Below, piece after piece: positions 19,469 through 27,786 of a stretch of DNA of 42,258 bases (position 1 is the first letter of the stretch; each line of letters opens with the position of its first letter). The stretch covers positions 1 to 42,258 of the forward strand of contig JAISUI010000041.1 of NCBI GenBank assembly GCA_031272155.1. The letters run 5' to 3'. Source of the stretch: Tannerella sp. GTDB lineage: Bacteria > Bacteroidota > Bacteroidia > Bacteroidales > Tannerellaceae. The notes below the pieces were generated by a model. It was not told the origin of the DNA. It saw only the letters and a program-made list of their open reading frames with translations, and ran no database searches. The position numbers and the translations under genes were made by a program.

Positions 19469-19660
19469 TTACACTTCGGCTTGCTGCAATTGCTGGATAT
19501 AAATAGCACGAACACGCTGCTTTCTCTTTTCTACAGAGGGTTTTACAAAAGCCTGACGATTGCGCAGTTCTTTTACTACGCCTGTCTTTTCAAATTTCCT
19601 TTTGAATTTTTTCAGCGCTCTTTCGATGCTTTCTCCTTCTTTCAATGGAACTACAATCAT
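19469..19660 (-). CDS. rpsU: 30S ribosomal protein S21
   Basis: S21 (63 aa) is a small basic protein of the 30S platform near the anti-Shine-Dalgarno. The start MIVVPLKEGESIERALKKFKRKFEKTG and the basic helix KPSVEKRKQRVRAIY are typical. In Bacteroidetes, S21 is known to take part in hiding the anti-Shine-Dalgarno end of 16S rRNA, in line with the weak ribosome binding sites in this window. It has its own consensus promoter and heads the rpsU-xerC-hpf group. Confidence 0.97.
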   Translation of the reverse strand: MIVVPLKEGESIERALKKFKRKFEKTGVVKELRNRQAFVKPSVEKRKQRVRAIYIQQLQQAEV

Positions 19661-19718
19661 ATAAAATCTTTCTAAATTATATTGTTTTAATTAATAAATC
19701 ATCCTTAAAAATCGGGTG

Positions 19719-19750
19719 CAAAATTACGGACTATTTTATTACCCGCCAAA
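19719..19750 (-). promoter_or_regulatory. Consensus promoter for rpsU-xerC-hpf
   Basis: On the minus strand TTTG (19747-19750), a 20-base spacer and TAATTTTG (19719-19726) match the Bacteroidetes promoter exactly. Transcription would start near 19712, about 50 bases before rpsU. Confidence 0.75.
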
Positions 19751-19797
19751 TTTTTCGACTTTTTTTTTCGCACAAATTATATTTCGCTCCCGCAGTC

Positions 19798-19834
19798 AAA
19801 AAACAGGAGCCGGAGAATGAATAACCACTCTCCG
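19798..19834 (-). terminator. Probable terminator after mmdB
   Basis: On the minus strand CGGAGAGTG (19834-19826) pairs with CATTCTCCG (19819-19811) in a 9-bp stem with one G-U pair and a 6-base loop. A T6 run (19803-19798) comes 7 bases after the stem, further than usual. It lies 27 bases past the mmdB stop and upstream of the rpsU promoter. Confidence 0.6.
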
Positions 19835-19860
19835 ACCCTATTGTTTTGATATATACTTTC

Positions 19861-21021
19861 TTATCCAAGGAATCCTAATAAAATTCCCGCTGCAACCGCC
19901 GATCCTATCACGCCGGCCACATTCGGACCCATGGCGTGCATCAACAGGTAGTTTGAGGAATCATATTCCGCACCCACAACTTGCGAGATACGGGCAGAAT
20001 CAGGCACAGCCGACACGCCGGCATTGCCTATCAACGGGTTAATTTTATTTTCTTTCTTCAAGAACAAATTGAAGAATTTCACAAACAGGACACCTGTGCA
20101 TGTCGCAATGATAAACGAAAATGCCCCTAACCCGAAAATCTTTATTGAGTTGAACGTCAAGAACTGAGTGGCTTGCGTCGAAGCGCCTACGGTGACACCC
20201 AGCAGGATCGTCACGATGTCAATCAGCGGCCCGCGGGCTGTTTCGGCCAAACGACGGGTCACGCCGCTTTCTTTCAGCAGGTTGCCAAAGAACAGCATCC
20301 CCAGCAACGGCAGTCCGGAAGGCACTAAGAAACACGTCAGCAACAAACCGATCACCGGAAAAATCATTTTTTCGGTCGAAGAGACGACACGCGGCGCTTT
20401 CATGTGGATGAGACGTTCTTTCTTGGTCGTCAGCAACCGCATGAACGGCGGCTGGATGACCGGCACAAGCGCCATGTACGAATAGGCCGACACGGCAATT
20501 GCTCCCATCAGGTTAGGCGCTAATTTGGAAGACAGGAAGATCGCCGTCGGACCGTCGGCTCCACCAATAATACCGATAGCAGCAGCCTGACTGGGATCAA
20601 ATCCCAACTGAAGCGCAGTAATATAGGCGCCGAAAATACCAAATTGAGCGGCTGCGCCGATCAGCATCAGTTTCGGATTGGAAATCAGAGCCGAGAAATC
20701 GGTCATCGCTCCAATCCCAAGAAAGATCAGCGGCGGATACCATCCGTTGCGCACGCCATGATAGAGGTAATTCAAAACAGAGCCTTCTTCATAAAGCCCG
20801 ATCTGCAACCCGACATCTTTAAATGGAATATTTCCTATCAACATTCCAAAGCCAATCGGTATCAGCAACATCGGTTCAAATTCATATCTGATGGCGAGGA
20901 AAATAAATATCAGCCCCATCAGAATCATAGCTATATGACCGAAGCTTGCGTTGGCAAATCCAGTATAAGTGAGGAACAACTGAAGGTTGTCCACCAGAAA
21001 AGAGAAAAAACTATCCTGCAT
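19861..21021 (-). CDS. mmdB: Methylmalonyl-CoA (or oxaloacetate) decarboxylase, beta subunit
   Basis: This 386-aa integral membrane protein decarboxylates the carboxybiotin carried by the gamma subunit and exports sodium. It is almost entirely hydrophobic, with around ten membrane segments. The conserved central loop is present as AAAIGIIGGADGPTAIFLSSKL, holding the Asp implicated in sodium binding, and a conserved NPLIGNAGVSAVPDSARISQ lies near the C-terminus. It is the last gene of mce-mmdA-mmdD-mmdC-mmdB, 8 bases after mmdC. The family also includes oxaloacetate and glutaconyl-CoA decarboxylases. The epimerase gene at the head of the operon argues for methylmalonyl-CoA. Confidence 0.93.
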   Translation of the reverse strand: MQDSFFSFLVDNLQLFLTYTGFANASFGHIAMILMGLIFIFLAIRYEFEPMLLIPIGFGMLIGNIPFKDVGLQIGLYEEGSVLNYLYHGVRNGWYPPLIFLGIGAMTDFSALISNPKLMLIGAAAQFGIFGAYITALQLGFDPSQAAAIGIIGGADGPTAIFLSSKLAPNLMGAIAVSAYSYMALVPVIQPPFMRLLTTKKERLIHMKAPRVVSSTEKMIFPVIGLLLTCFLVPSGLPLLGMLFFGNLLKESGVTRRLAETARGPLIDIVTILLGVTVGASTQATQFLTFNSIKIFGLGAFSFIIATCTGVLFVKFFNLFLKKENKINPLIGNAGVSAVPDSARISQVVGAEYDSSNYLLMHAMGPNVAGVIGSAVAAGILLGFLG

Positions 21022-21029
21022 GACAAATC

Positions 21030-21461
21030 CTATTTAATGATTATCAACTCGGCGCCTTCCAATACTGAATCGCCTCTATTTACCTTGATTTCGGCGATTT
21101 TCCCGTCCTTGTCGGCAGTAATGGAATTTTCCATCTTCATCGCTTCGAGAACGAGCAGTTGTTGTCCTTTCTTCACGTCGTCGCCTACGTTGCACACGAT
21201 ATTGAGGATGACGCCGGGCAGAGGCGATTTAATAGCTTGAACCGAACTGCTTGCCGGACGCGCCGTTACAACCGGTGCACCCGACGACGTTGTCGGAGCC
21301 TGCGCCGGACGTTTTATCGTGACTACATGTTTTTTCGCCGGCTTGTCCATCAACACCTTATATGGTGTGCCGTTCACTTCTACTTCGGCAGTGGTATCTT
21401 CCACTTTGTTCACCGTGATATTGTAGATACTTCCGTTGATTGTATATCTAAACTGTTTCAT
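21030..21461 (-). CDS. mmdC: Biotin carboxyl carrier subunit of methylmalonyl-CoA decarboxylase
   Basis: This 143-aa protein carries biotin between the carboxyltransferase and the membrane decarboxylase. The C-terminal biotinyl domain (about 76-143) has the motif EAMKMEN with the biotinylated lysine at K109. Before it is a flexible Ala/Pro/Ser-rich linker (about 53-75), and the N-terminal 50 residues form the small beta domain typical of this family. It lies between the delta and beta subunit genes. A biotin ligase is needed in trans and is not in this window. Confidence 0.94.
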   Translation of the reverse strand: MKQFRYTINGSIYNITVNKVEDTTAEVEVNGTPYKVLMDKPAKKHVVTIKRPAQAPTTSSGAPVVTARPASSSVQAIKSPLPGVILNIVCNVGDDVKKGQQLLVLEAMKMENSITADKDGKIAEIKVNRGDSVLEGAELIIIK

Positions 21462-21483
21462 CTTGAAAATTAATTTTATTCGA

Positions 21484-22371
21484 TTATTTTGTAAGCGGTT
21501 CTCTCAGTCCATAAATCTTTGAACTCCATGGCGAATAACTCCGGGCTACTTTCCGGATAGTCAGTACCGTATTCTCCAGATCATGGACATCTTCTTCCAT
21601 TGTTTCATACAGAGCAGCGGCGATGGCTGCAAATATCTCGCCCGATTCCGGCTCATGGTGATGACCGTTCGTGCCGTTGGCTGCTGCTTTTGCACGCCGC
21701 CGCTGGCTGGCTTTGATAGCGCCCTTGCCGACACTTTTGAACGCGATATAAAGCAGGAATAATCCCATGAAAACTACGGACATAGCCGTAATTGTCATGC
21801 CAACACCCAAAGAATCGTTGTCCTGAAAATTCTTAATTTTCTCGTTCGAGTCGAGGATTTTGTTATTACTGCTGGGCGTTACTGTCTTCAGCGTTTGCCA
21901 GTCGCGGGCGCCTTCTATCGAAACGCCGTAGCTTTCGTCAGGCTGTTGACCGGCCGGCACGGTAACTTCGTCAACCAGCGTTTTTCCATCCGTATCATAG
22001 AGTGCAATATGGTTTGCCTTATCCGGATCGAGCGTGAAATTAACGTGAAATGTACCGCGCTCCGGTTTACCGTCAGCCCAGAACAAGATGTGCTGGCGCG
22101 GTGGAATTTTCGTCAGTACGTCACCCTTTGGAATCGCATACCTTATGTCGTCTTTTACCAGATAACACCCGGCAATATTCACCGTTCCTGCGGAATTGTT
22201 ATATAACTCAATCCATCCACTGCGCGACCCATAGTCGTCCACGAAATTATCTTCGTTGATGACCAAAATCTCATTAAGCCGGACGCGCGCCACCTGCTGC
22301 GCCTGTGCGTAAATCACACACAGCGCCGCCAATAACGTCACCAACCGGAATCTTTTTATCGTCCTGTTCAT
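21484..22371 (-). CDS. mmdD: OadG/MmdD-type subunit with an N-terminal exported lamin-tail domain
   Basis: This 295-aa protein has a signal peptide (about 1-24, ending YAQAQQ). A beta-sandwich region follows at about 27-145 (LNEILVINEDNF, GWIELYNNSAGTVNIAGCYLV) that resembles the lamin-tail domain. One membrane helix lies near 192-212 (MTITAMSVVFMGLFLLYIAF), then a basic and His-rich cytoplasmic segment. The membrane helix and following part resemble OadG/MmdD, the small subunit that assembles the decarboxylase complex. The exported domain would face the periplasm and is much larger than in the classical 80-120-aa subunit. I recall similar fusions in other Bacteroidales, so it may be a lineage feature. 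It lies between mmdA and mmdC. Confidence 0.85.
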   Translation of the reverse strand: MNRTIKRFRLVTLLAALCVIYAQAQQVARVRLNEILVINEDNFVDDYGSRSGWIELYNNSAGTVNIAGCYLVKDDIRYAIPKGDVLTKIPPRQHILFWADGKPERGTFHVNFTLDPDKANHIALYDTDGKTLVDEVTVPAGQQPDESYGVSIEGARDWQTLKTVTPSSNNKILDSNEKIKNFQDNDSLGVGMTITAMSVVFMGLFLLYIAFKSVGKGAIKASQRRRAKAAANGTNGHHHEPESGEIFAAIAAALYETMEEDVHDLENTVLTIRKVARSYSPWSSKIYGLREPLTK

Positions 22372-22381
22372 ATATAGCGCA

Positions 22382-23935
22382 TTATAATGGGATATTACCG
22401 TGCTTTTTCGCCGGATTCGTCAATTTCTTTGTCTGTAACTGCTGCAATGCGCGAACAATACGGAAACGGGTATTACGCGGTTCAATCACGTCGTCAATAT
22501 ATCCGTATTTGGCTGCATTATAGGGATTAGCAAACAACTTATCATATTCCTCAATCTTTTCCGTCATTAATGCGGCAGGGTCTGCGGCTTCTTTCAGTTC
22601 TTTGGCATAGAGCACTTCAGCGGCGCCGGCGCCACCCATGACAGCGATTTCGGCCGTCGGCCACGCATAATTCAGGTCGCCGCGCAACTGCTTACAACTC
22701 ATCACAATATGAGAGCCGCCATACGATTTACGCAACGTGACGGTCACTTTCGGAACCGTCGCCTCGCCGTAGGCATAGAGCAGTTTGGCTCCGTGGAGGA
22801 TAACGCCGTTGTATTCCTGACCTGTACCCGGAAGGAATCCCGGAACGTCCACCAGCGTCACCAACGGGATGTTGAAAGCGTCGCAAAAACGAACGAAACG
22901 CGCTCCCTTACGCGAGGCGTTACAGTCGAGCACACCGGCCAAATACTTTGGCTGGTTGGCTACGATGCCAACCGACTGTCCGTTGAATCGAGCAAAGCCG
23001 ATAATGATATTTTTGGCGTAATCTTTCTGTACTTCAAAAAATTCGTTATTGTCCACAATCGTTCCGATGACCTCATACATGTCGTACGCCTGGTTGGCGC
23101 TGTCGGGAATGATTTCGTTCAGCACATCGTCCAGTCGGTCAATCGGGTCAGTACACTCAATCAGAGGTGCTTCTTCCAGATTGTTTTGCGGGATGTAACT
23201 GAGCAGTTTGCGAATCATGGCCAGCCCTTCTTCTTCGGTTTTGGCCGTGAAGTGCGTGACACCCGATTTGGTAGAATGGATGCTTGCGCCGCCAAGGTTC
23301 TCCTGGTCAACGTCTTCGCCTGTAACGGATTTGACCACTTTAGGGCCGGTAAGAAACATATACGATGTGCCTTCTGTCATCAGCGTAAAGTCCGTCAATG
23401 CCGGCGAATAGACCGCACCTCCGGCGCAGGGTCCGAAGATACCGGAAATCTGGGGAATAACGCCTGACGCAAGAATATTGCGCTGGAATATCTCAGAATA
23501 ACCGGCCAGCGCATTAACGCCTTCCTGGATACGCGCGCCGCCCGAATCGTTGATACCGATACACGGTGCGCCCATCTTCATAGCCATGTCCATTACTTTG
23601 CATATCTTCTGCGACATCGTCTCCGACAGCGAACCGCCAAACACGGTGAAATCCTGTGCAAAGACATAGACCAAACGTCCTTCAATGGTTCCGCTGCCGG
23701 TCACCACGCCGTCGCCCAGGAATGATTTCTTGTCCTGTCCGAAATTGGTACAACGGTGTTTTACAAACATATCCATTTCCTCAAAACTTCCTTCGTCCAG
23801 CAACATGGATATGCGTTCGCGCGCCGTATATTTCCCGCGCTCATGCTGTTTTTCGATAGCTTTTTCGCCACCGCCCAGCCGTGCCTGGTCGCGCAAGGCA
23901 ATCAGTTCTTTTACTTTTTCGAGTTGATTACTCAT
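22382..23935 (-). CDS. mmdA: Methylmalonyl-CoA decarboxylase alpha subunit (carboxyltransferase)
   Basis: This 517-aa cytoplasmic carboxyltransferase moves the carboxyl group from methylmalonyl-CoA to biotin on MmdC, releasing propionyl-CoA. Two crotonase-like halves are visible. The N-terminal half holds [21 protein letters not shown] and the oxyanion-forming [15 protein letters not shown]. The C-terminal half holds [18 protein letters not shown] and [16 protein letters not shown]. Length and motifs equal those of propionyl-CoA carboxylase beta chains, which belong to the same family. The presence of mmdB, mmdC and mmdD, and no biotin carboxylase gene, points to decarboxylase use. Confidence 0.95.
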   Translation of the reverse strand: MSNQLEKVKELIALRDQARLGGGEKAIEKQHERGKYTARERISMLLDEGSFEEMDMFVKHRCTNFGQDKKSFLGDGVVTGSGTIEGRLVYVFAQDFTVFGGSLSETMSQKICKVMDMAMKMGAPCIGINDSGGARIQEGVNALAGYSEIFQRNILASGVIPQISGIFGPCAGGAVYSPALTDFTLMTEGTSYMFLTGPKVVKSVTGEDVDQENLGGASIHSTKSGVTHFTAKTEEEGLAMIRKLLSYIPQNNLEEAPLIECTDPIDRLDDVLNEIIPDSANQAYDMYEVIGTIVDNNEFFEVQKDYAKNIIIGFARFNGQSVGIVANQPKYLAGVLDCNASRKGARFVRFCDAFNIPLVTLVDVPGFLPGTGQEYNGVILHGAKLLYAYGEATVPKVTVTLRKSYGGSHIVMSCKQLRGDLNYAWPTAEIAVMGGAGAAEVLYAKELKEAADPAALMTEKIEEYDKLFANPYNAAKYGYIDDVIEPRNTRFRIVRALQQLQTKKLTNPAKKHGNIPL

Positions 23936-23965
23936 ATATATTAATGTAAACAGTGAATTATTTTC

Positions 23966-24376
23966 TTATTCTTTACCCGGCATACACAGTTCGGTCAATA
24001 CGCTGCCGGTTGACTTCGGGTGCAGAAATGCGATATTCAGCCCTTCTGCCCCGCCACGCGGCGCTTTGTCAATCAGTTGGACGCCTTTGGCGGCCACTTC
24101 GTCGAGCGCCGTCTGTACGCAGGGAACGGCGAATGCAATGTGATGAACGCCTTCGCCTTTTTTCTCAATAAACTTTGCAATCGTACTGTCTTCGCTTGTG
24201 GGTTCCAGCAGTTCGATCTTTGTTTGTCCGACTTTGAAAAAAGCCGTCTTTACTTTCTGGTCGGCCACGACTTCGATGTTGTAGCATTTCAGACCTAATA
24301 CTCCTTCATAATAAGGTAACTGGGCGTCAATGCTTTTCACTGCAATACCCAGATGCTCAATGTGCGAAATATCCAT
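23966..24376 (-). CDS. mce: Methylmalonyl-CoA epimerase
   Basis: This 136-aa glyoxalase-fold enzyme interconverts (R)- and (S)-methylmalonyl-CoA, linking the B12-dependent mutase to the decarboxylase encoded next. The two beta-alpha-beta-beta-beta halves are clear. Likely metal ligands and catalytic residues are H8 (HLGIAV), Q51 or E55 (GQTKIELLEP), H79 (VHHIAF) and E129 (LTELCMPGKE). It heads the operon, 30 bases before mmdA, behind a consensus promoter. The mutase (mutAB) is not in this window. Confidence 0.95.
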   Translation of the reverse strand: MDISHIEHLGIAVKSIDAQLPYYEGVLGLKCYNIEVVADQKVKTAFFKVGQTKIELLEPTSEDSTIAKFIEKKGEGVHHIAFAVPCVQTALDEVAAKGVQLIDKAPRGGAEGLNIAFLHPKSTGSVLTELCMPGKE

Positions 24377-24415
24377 AAATGATCTTTGGTTTTATATTGA
24401 TTATTTTTTCGGGCG

Positions 24416-24447
24416 CAAAGGTAGGAAAAATATTTATAATATTCAAA
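24416..24447 (-). promoter_or_regulatory. Consensus promoter for the mce-mmd operon
   Basis: On the minus strand TTTG (24444-24447), a 20-base spacer and TACCTTTG (24416-24423) match the Bacteroidetes consensus exactly. The start point would be near 24409. It stands back to back with the nitrilase promoter. Confidence 0.75.
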
Positions 24448-24460
24448 ATGACGGCGAAAA

Positions 24461-24491
24461 TTTTATAATCAATTTTTTATTTGTACCTTTG
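24461..24491 (+). promoter_or_regulatory. Probable promoter for the nitrilase gene
   Basis: TACCTTTG (24484-24491) is a perfect -7 element. The -33 position, 19 bases upstream, reads TTTT (24461-24464) rather than TTTG. Transcription would start near 24498, giving a leader of about 59 bases with a GC-rich hairpin. Confidence 0.55.
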
Positions 24492-24516
24492 CCGCACTTG
24501 ATAATCATGTCGGGCA

Positions 24517-24531
24517 GGCCTGAAACAGGCC
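24517..24531 (+). promoter_or_regulatory. GC-rich hairpin in the nitrilase gene leader
   Basis: GGCCTG-AAA-CAGGCC is a perfect 6-bp stem with a 3-base loop, 25 bases before the start codon, flanked by CGG and CCG that could extend the fold. There is no T-run, so it is not a typical terminator. It may protect the mRNA end or affect translation. It matches no riboswitch class I know. Confidence 0.4.
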
Positions 24532-24556
24532 ACCGGGAGAAAGATAATAAAAGCCT

Positions 24557-25342
24557 ATGGATAACAGTTCGTTGCGTATCAGTGTGATACAATCTCATAT
24601 AACGTGGGAAGACCGTGCCGAAAACCTCGGTTATTTTGAAGAGTTAATTCGCAGGACAAGTGGTCGGAGTCATCTGGCCGTATTGCCGGAATTATTCACG
24701 ACGGGGCTTTCCATGCGGGTTCATGACCTGGCCGAAACAATGGATGGCGAGACAGTTACTTCGCTGAAAGCGTGGGCCAAAAAATTTGATTTGGCCATCA
24801 CCGGCAGTTTTATAGCGACCGAAGGAGGGAACTATTACAATCGCGTATTCTTCATCATGCCCGACGGCCAGGAGGCGTATTATGACAAACATCATTTGTT
24901 TCGCATGGCCGGCGAGGACAATTATTTTGCAGCCGGGAAAGAGCGTTTAATTGTCAATTACAGAGGCTGGAAGATATGCCCGATGGTTTGTTATGACCTG
25001 CGTTTTCCGGTATGGAGTCGGAATGTGTGCAATGAATACGACTTGTTGATTTACGTTGCCAACTGGGTGGACGCCCGTAAAAAAGCATGGAAATCCCTGC
25101 TTCAGGCACGGGCTATCGAAAATATGGCGTATGTTTGCGGCGTAAATCGCGTTGGCGCCGACGGACGGGGATACGTTTATCATGGCGGTTCATACGTCTT
25201 TTCGCCCAAAGGAAAAAAGATGATTGATGCCGGTGATAATGAAGAAGTAACGCGCACATGCAAGCTTAAAAAAGCCGATTTGGAAATACTGCGGACGAAG
25301 TTCCCTGTCTGGAAAGATGCGGACTCGTTCGTTTTGAAATAA
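24557..25342 (+). CDS. Carbon-nitrogen hydrolase, omega-amidase (YafV/NIT2-like)
   Basis: This 261-aa cytoplasmic enzyme has the nitrilase-superfamily Glu-Lys-Cys triad at E45 (VLPELFTTGL), K111 (YYDKHHLFR) and C145 (MVCYDLRFPVW). The ELFTTG and CYDLRFP context is that of YafV/NIT2-type omega-amidases, which hydrolyse alpha-ketoglutaramate or alpha-ketosuccinamate and act in metabolite repair. Length is normal. It is transcribed divergently from mce, with promoters back to back in the 180-base gap, and is followed after 86 bases by the serine palmitoyltransferase gene. Confidence 0.88.
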   Translation: MDNSSLRISVIQSHITWEDRAENLGYFEELIRRTSGRSHLAVLPELFTTGLSMRVHDLAETMDGETVTSLKAWAKKFDLAITGSFIATEGGNYYNRVFFIMPDGQEAYYDKHHLFRMAGEDNYFAAGKERLIVNYRGWKICPMVCYDLRFPVWSRNVCNEYDLLIYVANWVDARKKAWKSLLQARAIENMAYVCGVNRVGADGRGYVYHGGSYVFSPKGKKMIDAGDNEEVTRTCKLKKADLEILRTKFPVWKDADSFVLK

Positions 25343-25396
25343 CAGAAATTAGTCAATACAATTTTAAAAAAAGAAGTGTGAATCTCGATTTTTTCT

Positions 25397-25404
25397 TATA
25401 TTTG
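25397..25404 (+). promoter_or_regulatory. -7 element upstream of spt
   Basis: TATATTTG matches TANNTTTG and lies 25 bases before the ATG at 25429. A clear TTTG at the -33 position is lacking. The predicted start point (about 25411) lies after the GTG at 25378, which excludes that codon as the start for transcripts made here. Confidence 0.5.
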
Positions 25405-25428
25405 CACTTCGTTTATGGAATAAATTAT

Positions 25429-26625
25429 ATGAAGTTATTACAAGAAAAACTATCAAAATATACGCTACTTCAGGAAGCCAAGAAGGCGAAAGCAGCTGGG
25501 ATATATCCGTATTTCCGCGTCATTGAGAGCGACCAGGATACGGAAGTCATTATTAACGGGAAAAAAGTCCTGATGTTTGGTTCCAATGCCTATACGGGAC
25601 TGACGAATCATCCCAAGGTGAAAGAAGCGGCTATTGCCGCCATCCGAAAATATGGTTCCGGATGCGCCGGATCGCGTTTCCTGAATGGTACGCTGGACTT
25701 GCACATTGAATTAGAGAAACGGTTAGCCGATTTCGTTGGAAAAGAAGATGCCATTATCTATTCGACCGGTTTTCAGGTGAATTTGGGCGTTGTTTCATGC
25801 GTCACCGGACGCGAAGACTATATCTTGTGGGATGAATTAGACCATGCCTCCATCATTGCGGGGCATCGTTTGTCGTATTCCACCAAGTTGAAATACAGGC
25901 ATAACGATATGGATTCGTTGGAAAAGCAACTTCAAAAGTGCGAGGATGGCAAAATTAAATTGATTGTCGCCGACGGCGTTTTCAGCATGGAAGGCGACAT
26001 TGTCAACTTGCCCGGAATCGTGAAATTAGCCAAAAAGTACAACGCAAGTATCATGATAGATGAAGCGCATGGCATCGGCGTGCTTGGCAAGCAGGGGCGC
26101 GGAACGTGCAATCATTTTGGCTTGACGGACGAAGTGGATTTGATTATGGGAACATTCAGCAAATCGCTTGCTTCGATCGGTGGATTTATCGCTTCCAACA
26201 GTGAAGTCATTGATTATCTGCGCTATTATTCCCGTCCGTACATTTTCAGCGCCAGCAGTACGCCGGCAGCGACCGCCGCAGCAGCCGCTGCGCTTGATAT
26301 TATGATCAGCGAGCCGGAACGCATTGAACATCTTTGGGAACTAACACATTATGCACTAAACGGTTTCCGTCAGATGGGATGTGAAATTGGACGTACTGAA
26401 ACACCGATCATTCCATTGTTTATTCGCAACAATGAATTGACCTTCATGATTGTACGCGAATTATTTGACGAAGGCATTTTTGTAAATCCCGTTTTATCGC
26501 CGGCTGTAGCCCCGCAGGACACGCTGATCCGGTTCTCGCTTATGGCTACGCATACAAAAGAACAATTGGATTTTGCACTGAACGCCATCCAGAAAATTTT
26601 CAAAAAATATAATTTACTAACCTGA
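25429..26625 (+). CDS. spt: Serine palmitoyltransferase
   Basis: This PLP enzyme (398 aa from this start) condenses serine with a fatty acyl-CoA, the first step of sphingolipid synthesis, a hallmark of Bacteroides and relatives. It belongs to the alpha-oxoamine synthase family: GSGCAGSRFLNGT, IMIDEAHGIGVLG (with the PLP-contacting Asp), and GTFSKSLASIGGF with the Schiff-base lysine at K245. The text closely follows the Bacteroides Spt protein rather than glycine C-acetyltransferase. I chose the ATG at 25429 (MKLLQEKLSKY). The GTG at 25378 would add 17 hydrophobic residues and lies upstream of the -7 element. The next gene starts 8 bases after the stop. Confidence 0.92.
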   Translation: MKLLQEKLSKYTLLQEAKKAKAAGIYPYFRVIESDQDTEVIINGKKVLMFGSNAYTGLTNHPKVKEAAIAAIRKYGSGCAGSRFLNGTLDLHIELEKRLADFVGKEDAIIYSTGFQVNLGVVSCVTGREDYILWDELDHASIIAGHRLSYSTKLKYRHNDMDSLEKQLQKCEDGKIKLIVADGVFSMEGDIVNLPGIVKLAKKYNASIMIDEAHGIGVLGKQGRGTCNHFGLTDEVDLIMGTFSKSLASIGGFIASNSEVIDYLRYYSRPYIFSASSTPAATAAAAAALDIMISEPERIEHLWELTHYALNGFRQMGCEIGRTETPIIPLFIRNNELTFMIVRELFDEGIFVNPVLSPAVAPQDTLIRFSLMATHTKEQLDFALNAIQKIFKKYNLLT

Positions 26626-26633
26626 AAACCGTC

Positions 26634-27776
26634 ATGCACTTTGTATATAATACAGGAGGTTGTACGTTATGCAGGAACGGATGTTGCAAAGCTCACAATC
26701 AAAAGTTGAACACATACAACTGGTTGTGCGACATTCCCGAATCGGAATCGTCTGATTATGTCGAAGTGCAATTCAAGAACACACGAAAAGGATACTACCG
26801 AAACGAAGCCAAAATCCTTCTGACGAAGGGTGATATTGTGGCTGTGGAAGCATTGCCGGGACACGACATCGGCACTGTGTCATTGACAGGCAAATTAGTG
26901 CTTATCCAAATGCGTAAAAATAATGTTCGCCGCGATACGGAGTTTAAGAAGATTTACCGCATTGCCAAGCCGACAGATCTGGATAAATACAACGACGCCA
27001 AAGCCCGCGAACACGCTACGATGATCCGTTCGCGTCAAATTGCCGCCGACCTCGGATTAGATATGAAAATCGGCGATGTGGAATACCAGGGCGATGGAAA
27101 CAAGGCCATTTTTTATTATATAGCTGACGAAAGGGTGGATTTCCGTCAGTTAATCAAGGTATTGGCAGAAACGTTCCGGGTAAGGATTGAGATGAAACAA
27201 ATCGGATCGCGTCAGGAAGCCGGTCGTATCGGTGGTATTGGGCCATGCGGACGGGAATTATGTTGCTCGGCATGGATGACAAATTTCGTATCGGTCGCTA
27301 CGGATGCCGCTCGTTTTCAGGATATTTCAATGAATCCTCAGAAATTGGCCGGCCAATGCGCCAAACTCAAATGCTGTTTCAATTATGAAGTGGATGCGTA
27401 TGTGGAAGCGCAAAAATATTTGCCTTCCCGAAGAATCGCATTGGAAACCAAAGACGCAACGTTTTATCACTTCAAAACCGATTCATTCAAAAAGGAAATC
27501 ACCTATTCTACCGATAAAACATTGGCCGCCAACTTAGTGACCATTTCCGCCGATCGGGCATTTGACGTGATTGCCATGAATAAAAAAGGTCATAAACCCG
27601 AGTCGCTGACAGAACAGCAGAAAACAGAAACACAGAAACAAGAACCACATGACGTTCTGGAAGATAGCCTGACGCGGTTTGATCACATGAAGAAAAAGAA
27701 GAAAAAACGTTTACACCACCATCATCCATCGAATGGGATAAACGAACAACAAATGCCGTCGAACCCAAAATCATGA
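26634..27776 (+). CDS. PSP1-domain protein, RicT (YaaT)-like
   Basis: This 380-aa protein contains the PSP1 domain (about 45-270), which defines YaaT/RicT. In Bacillus, RicT forms the Ric complex with YlbF and YmcA, binds Fe-S clusters and guides RNase Y-dependent mRNA maturation. Here cysteine clusters that could bind Fe-S or zinc are GGCTLCRNGCC near the N-terminus, GPCGRELCCSAW, and CAKLKCCFNY. The C-terminal tail is low-complexity, with KKKKKKR followed by four histidines. Bacteroidetes lack obvious RicA/RicF partners as far as I recall, so the role may differ. It is 10 bases before gldH, a pairing that recurs in this phylum. Confidence 0.85.
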   Translation: MHFVYNTGGCTLCRNGCCKAHNQKLNTYNWLCDIPESESSDYVEVQFKNTRKGYYRNEAKILLTKGDIVAVEALPGHDIGTVSLTGKLVLIQMRKNNVRRDTEFKKIYRIAKPTDLDKYNDAKAREHATMIRSRQIAADLGLDMKIGDVEYQGDGNKAIFYYIADERVDFRQLIKVLAETFRVRIEMKQIGSRQEAGRIGGIGPCGRELCCSAWMTNFVSVATDAARFQDISMNPQKLAGQCAKLKCCFNYEVDAYVEAQKYLPSRRIALETKDATFYHFKTDSFKKEITYSTDKTLAANLVTISADRAFDVIAMNKKGHKPESLTEQQKTETQKQEPHDVLEDSLTRFDHMKKKKKKRLHHHHPSNGINEQQMPSNPKS

Positions 27777-27786
27777 TGTTACGAAG

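Noticed and set aside
24517-24531. Leader hairpin before the nitrilase gene as a riboswitch
   Set aside because: A single short stem in a leader of about 59 bases without any known aptamer motif; too simple to support the call.
25378-25428. GTG start 17 codons upstream of spt
   Set aside because: It lies before the -7 promoter element at 25397-25404, and the added residues have no match in known Spt proteins.
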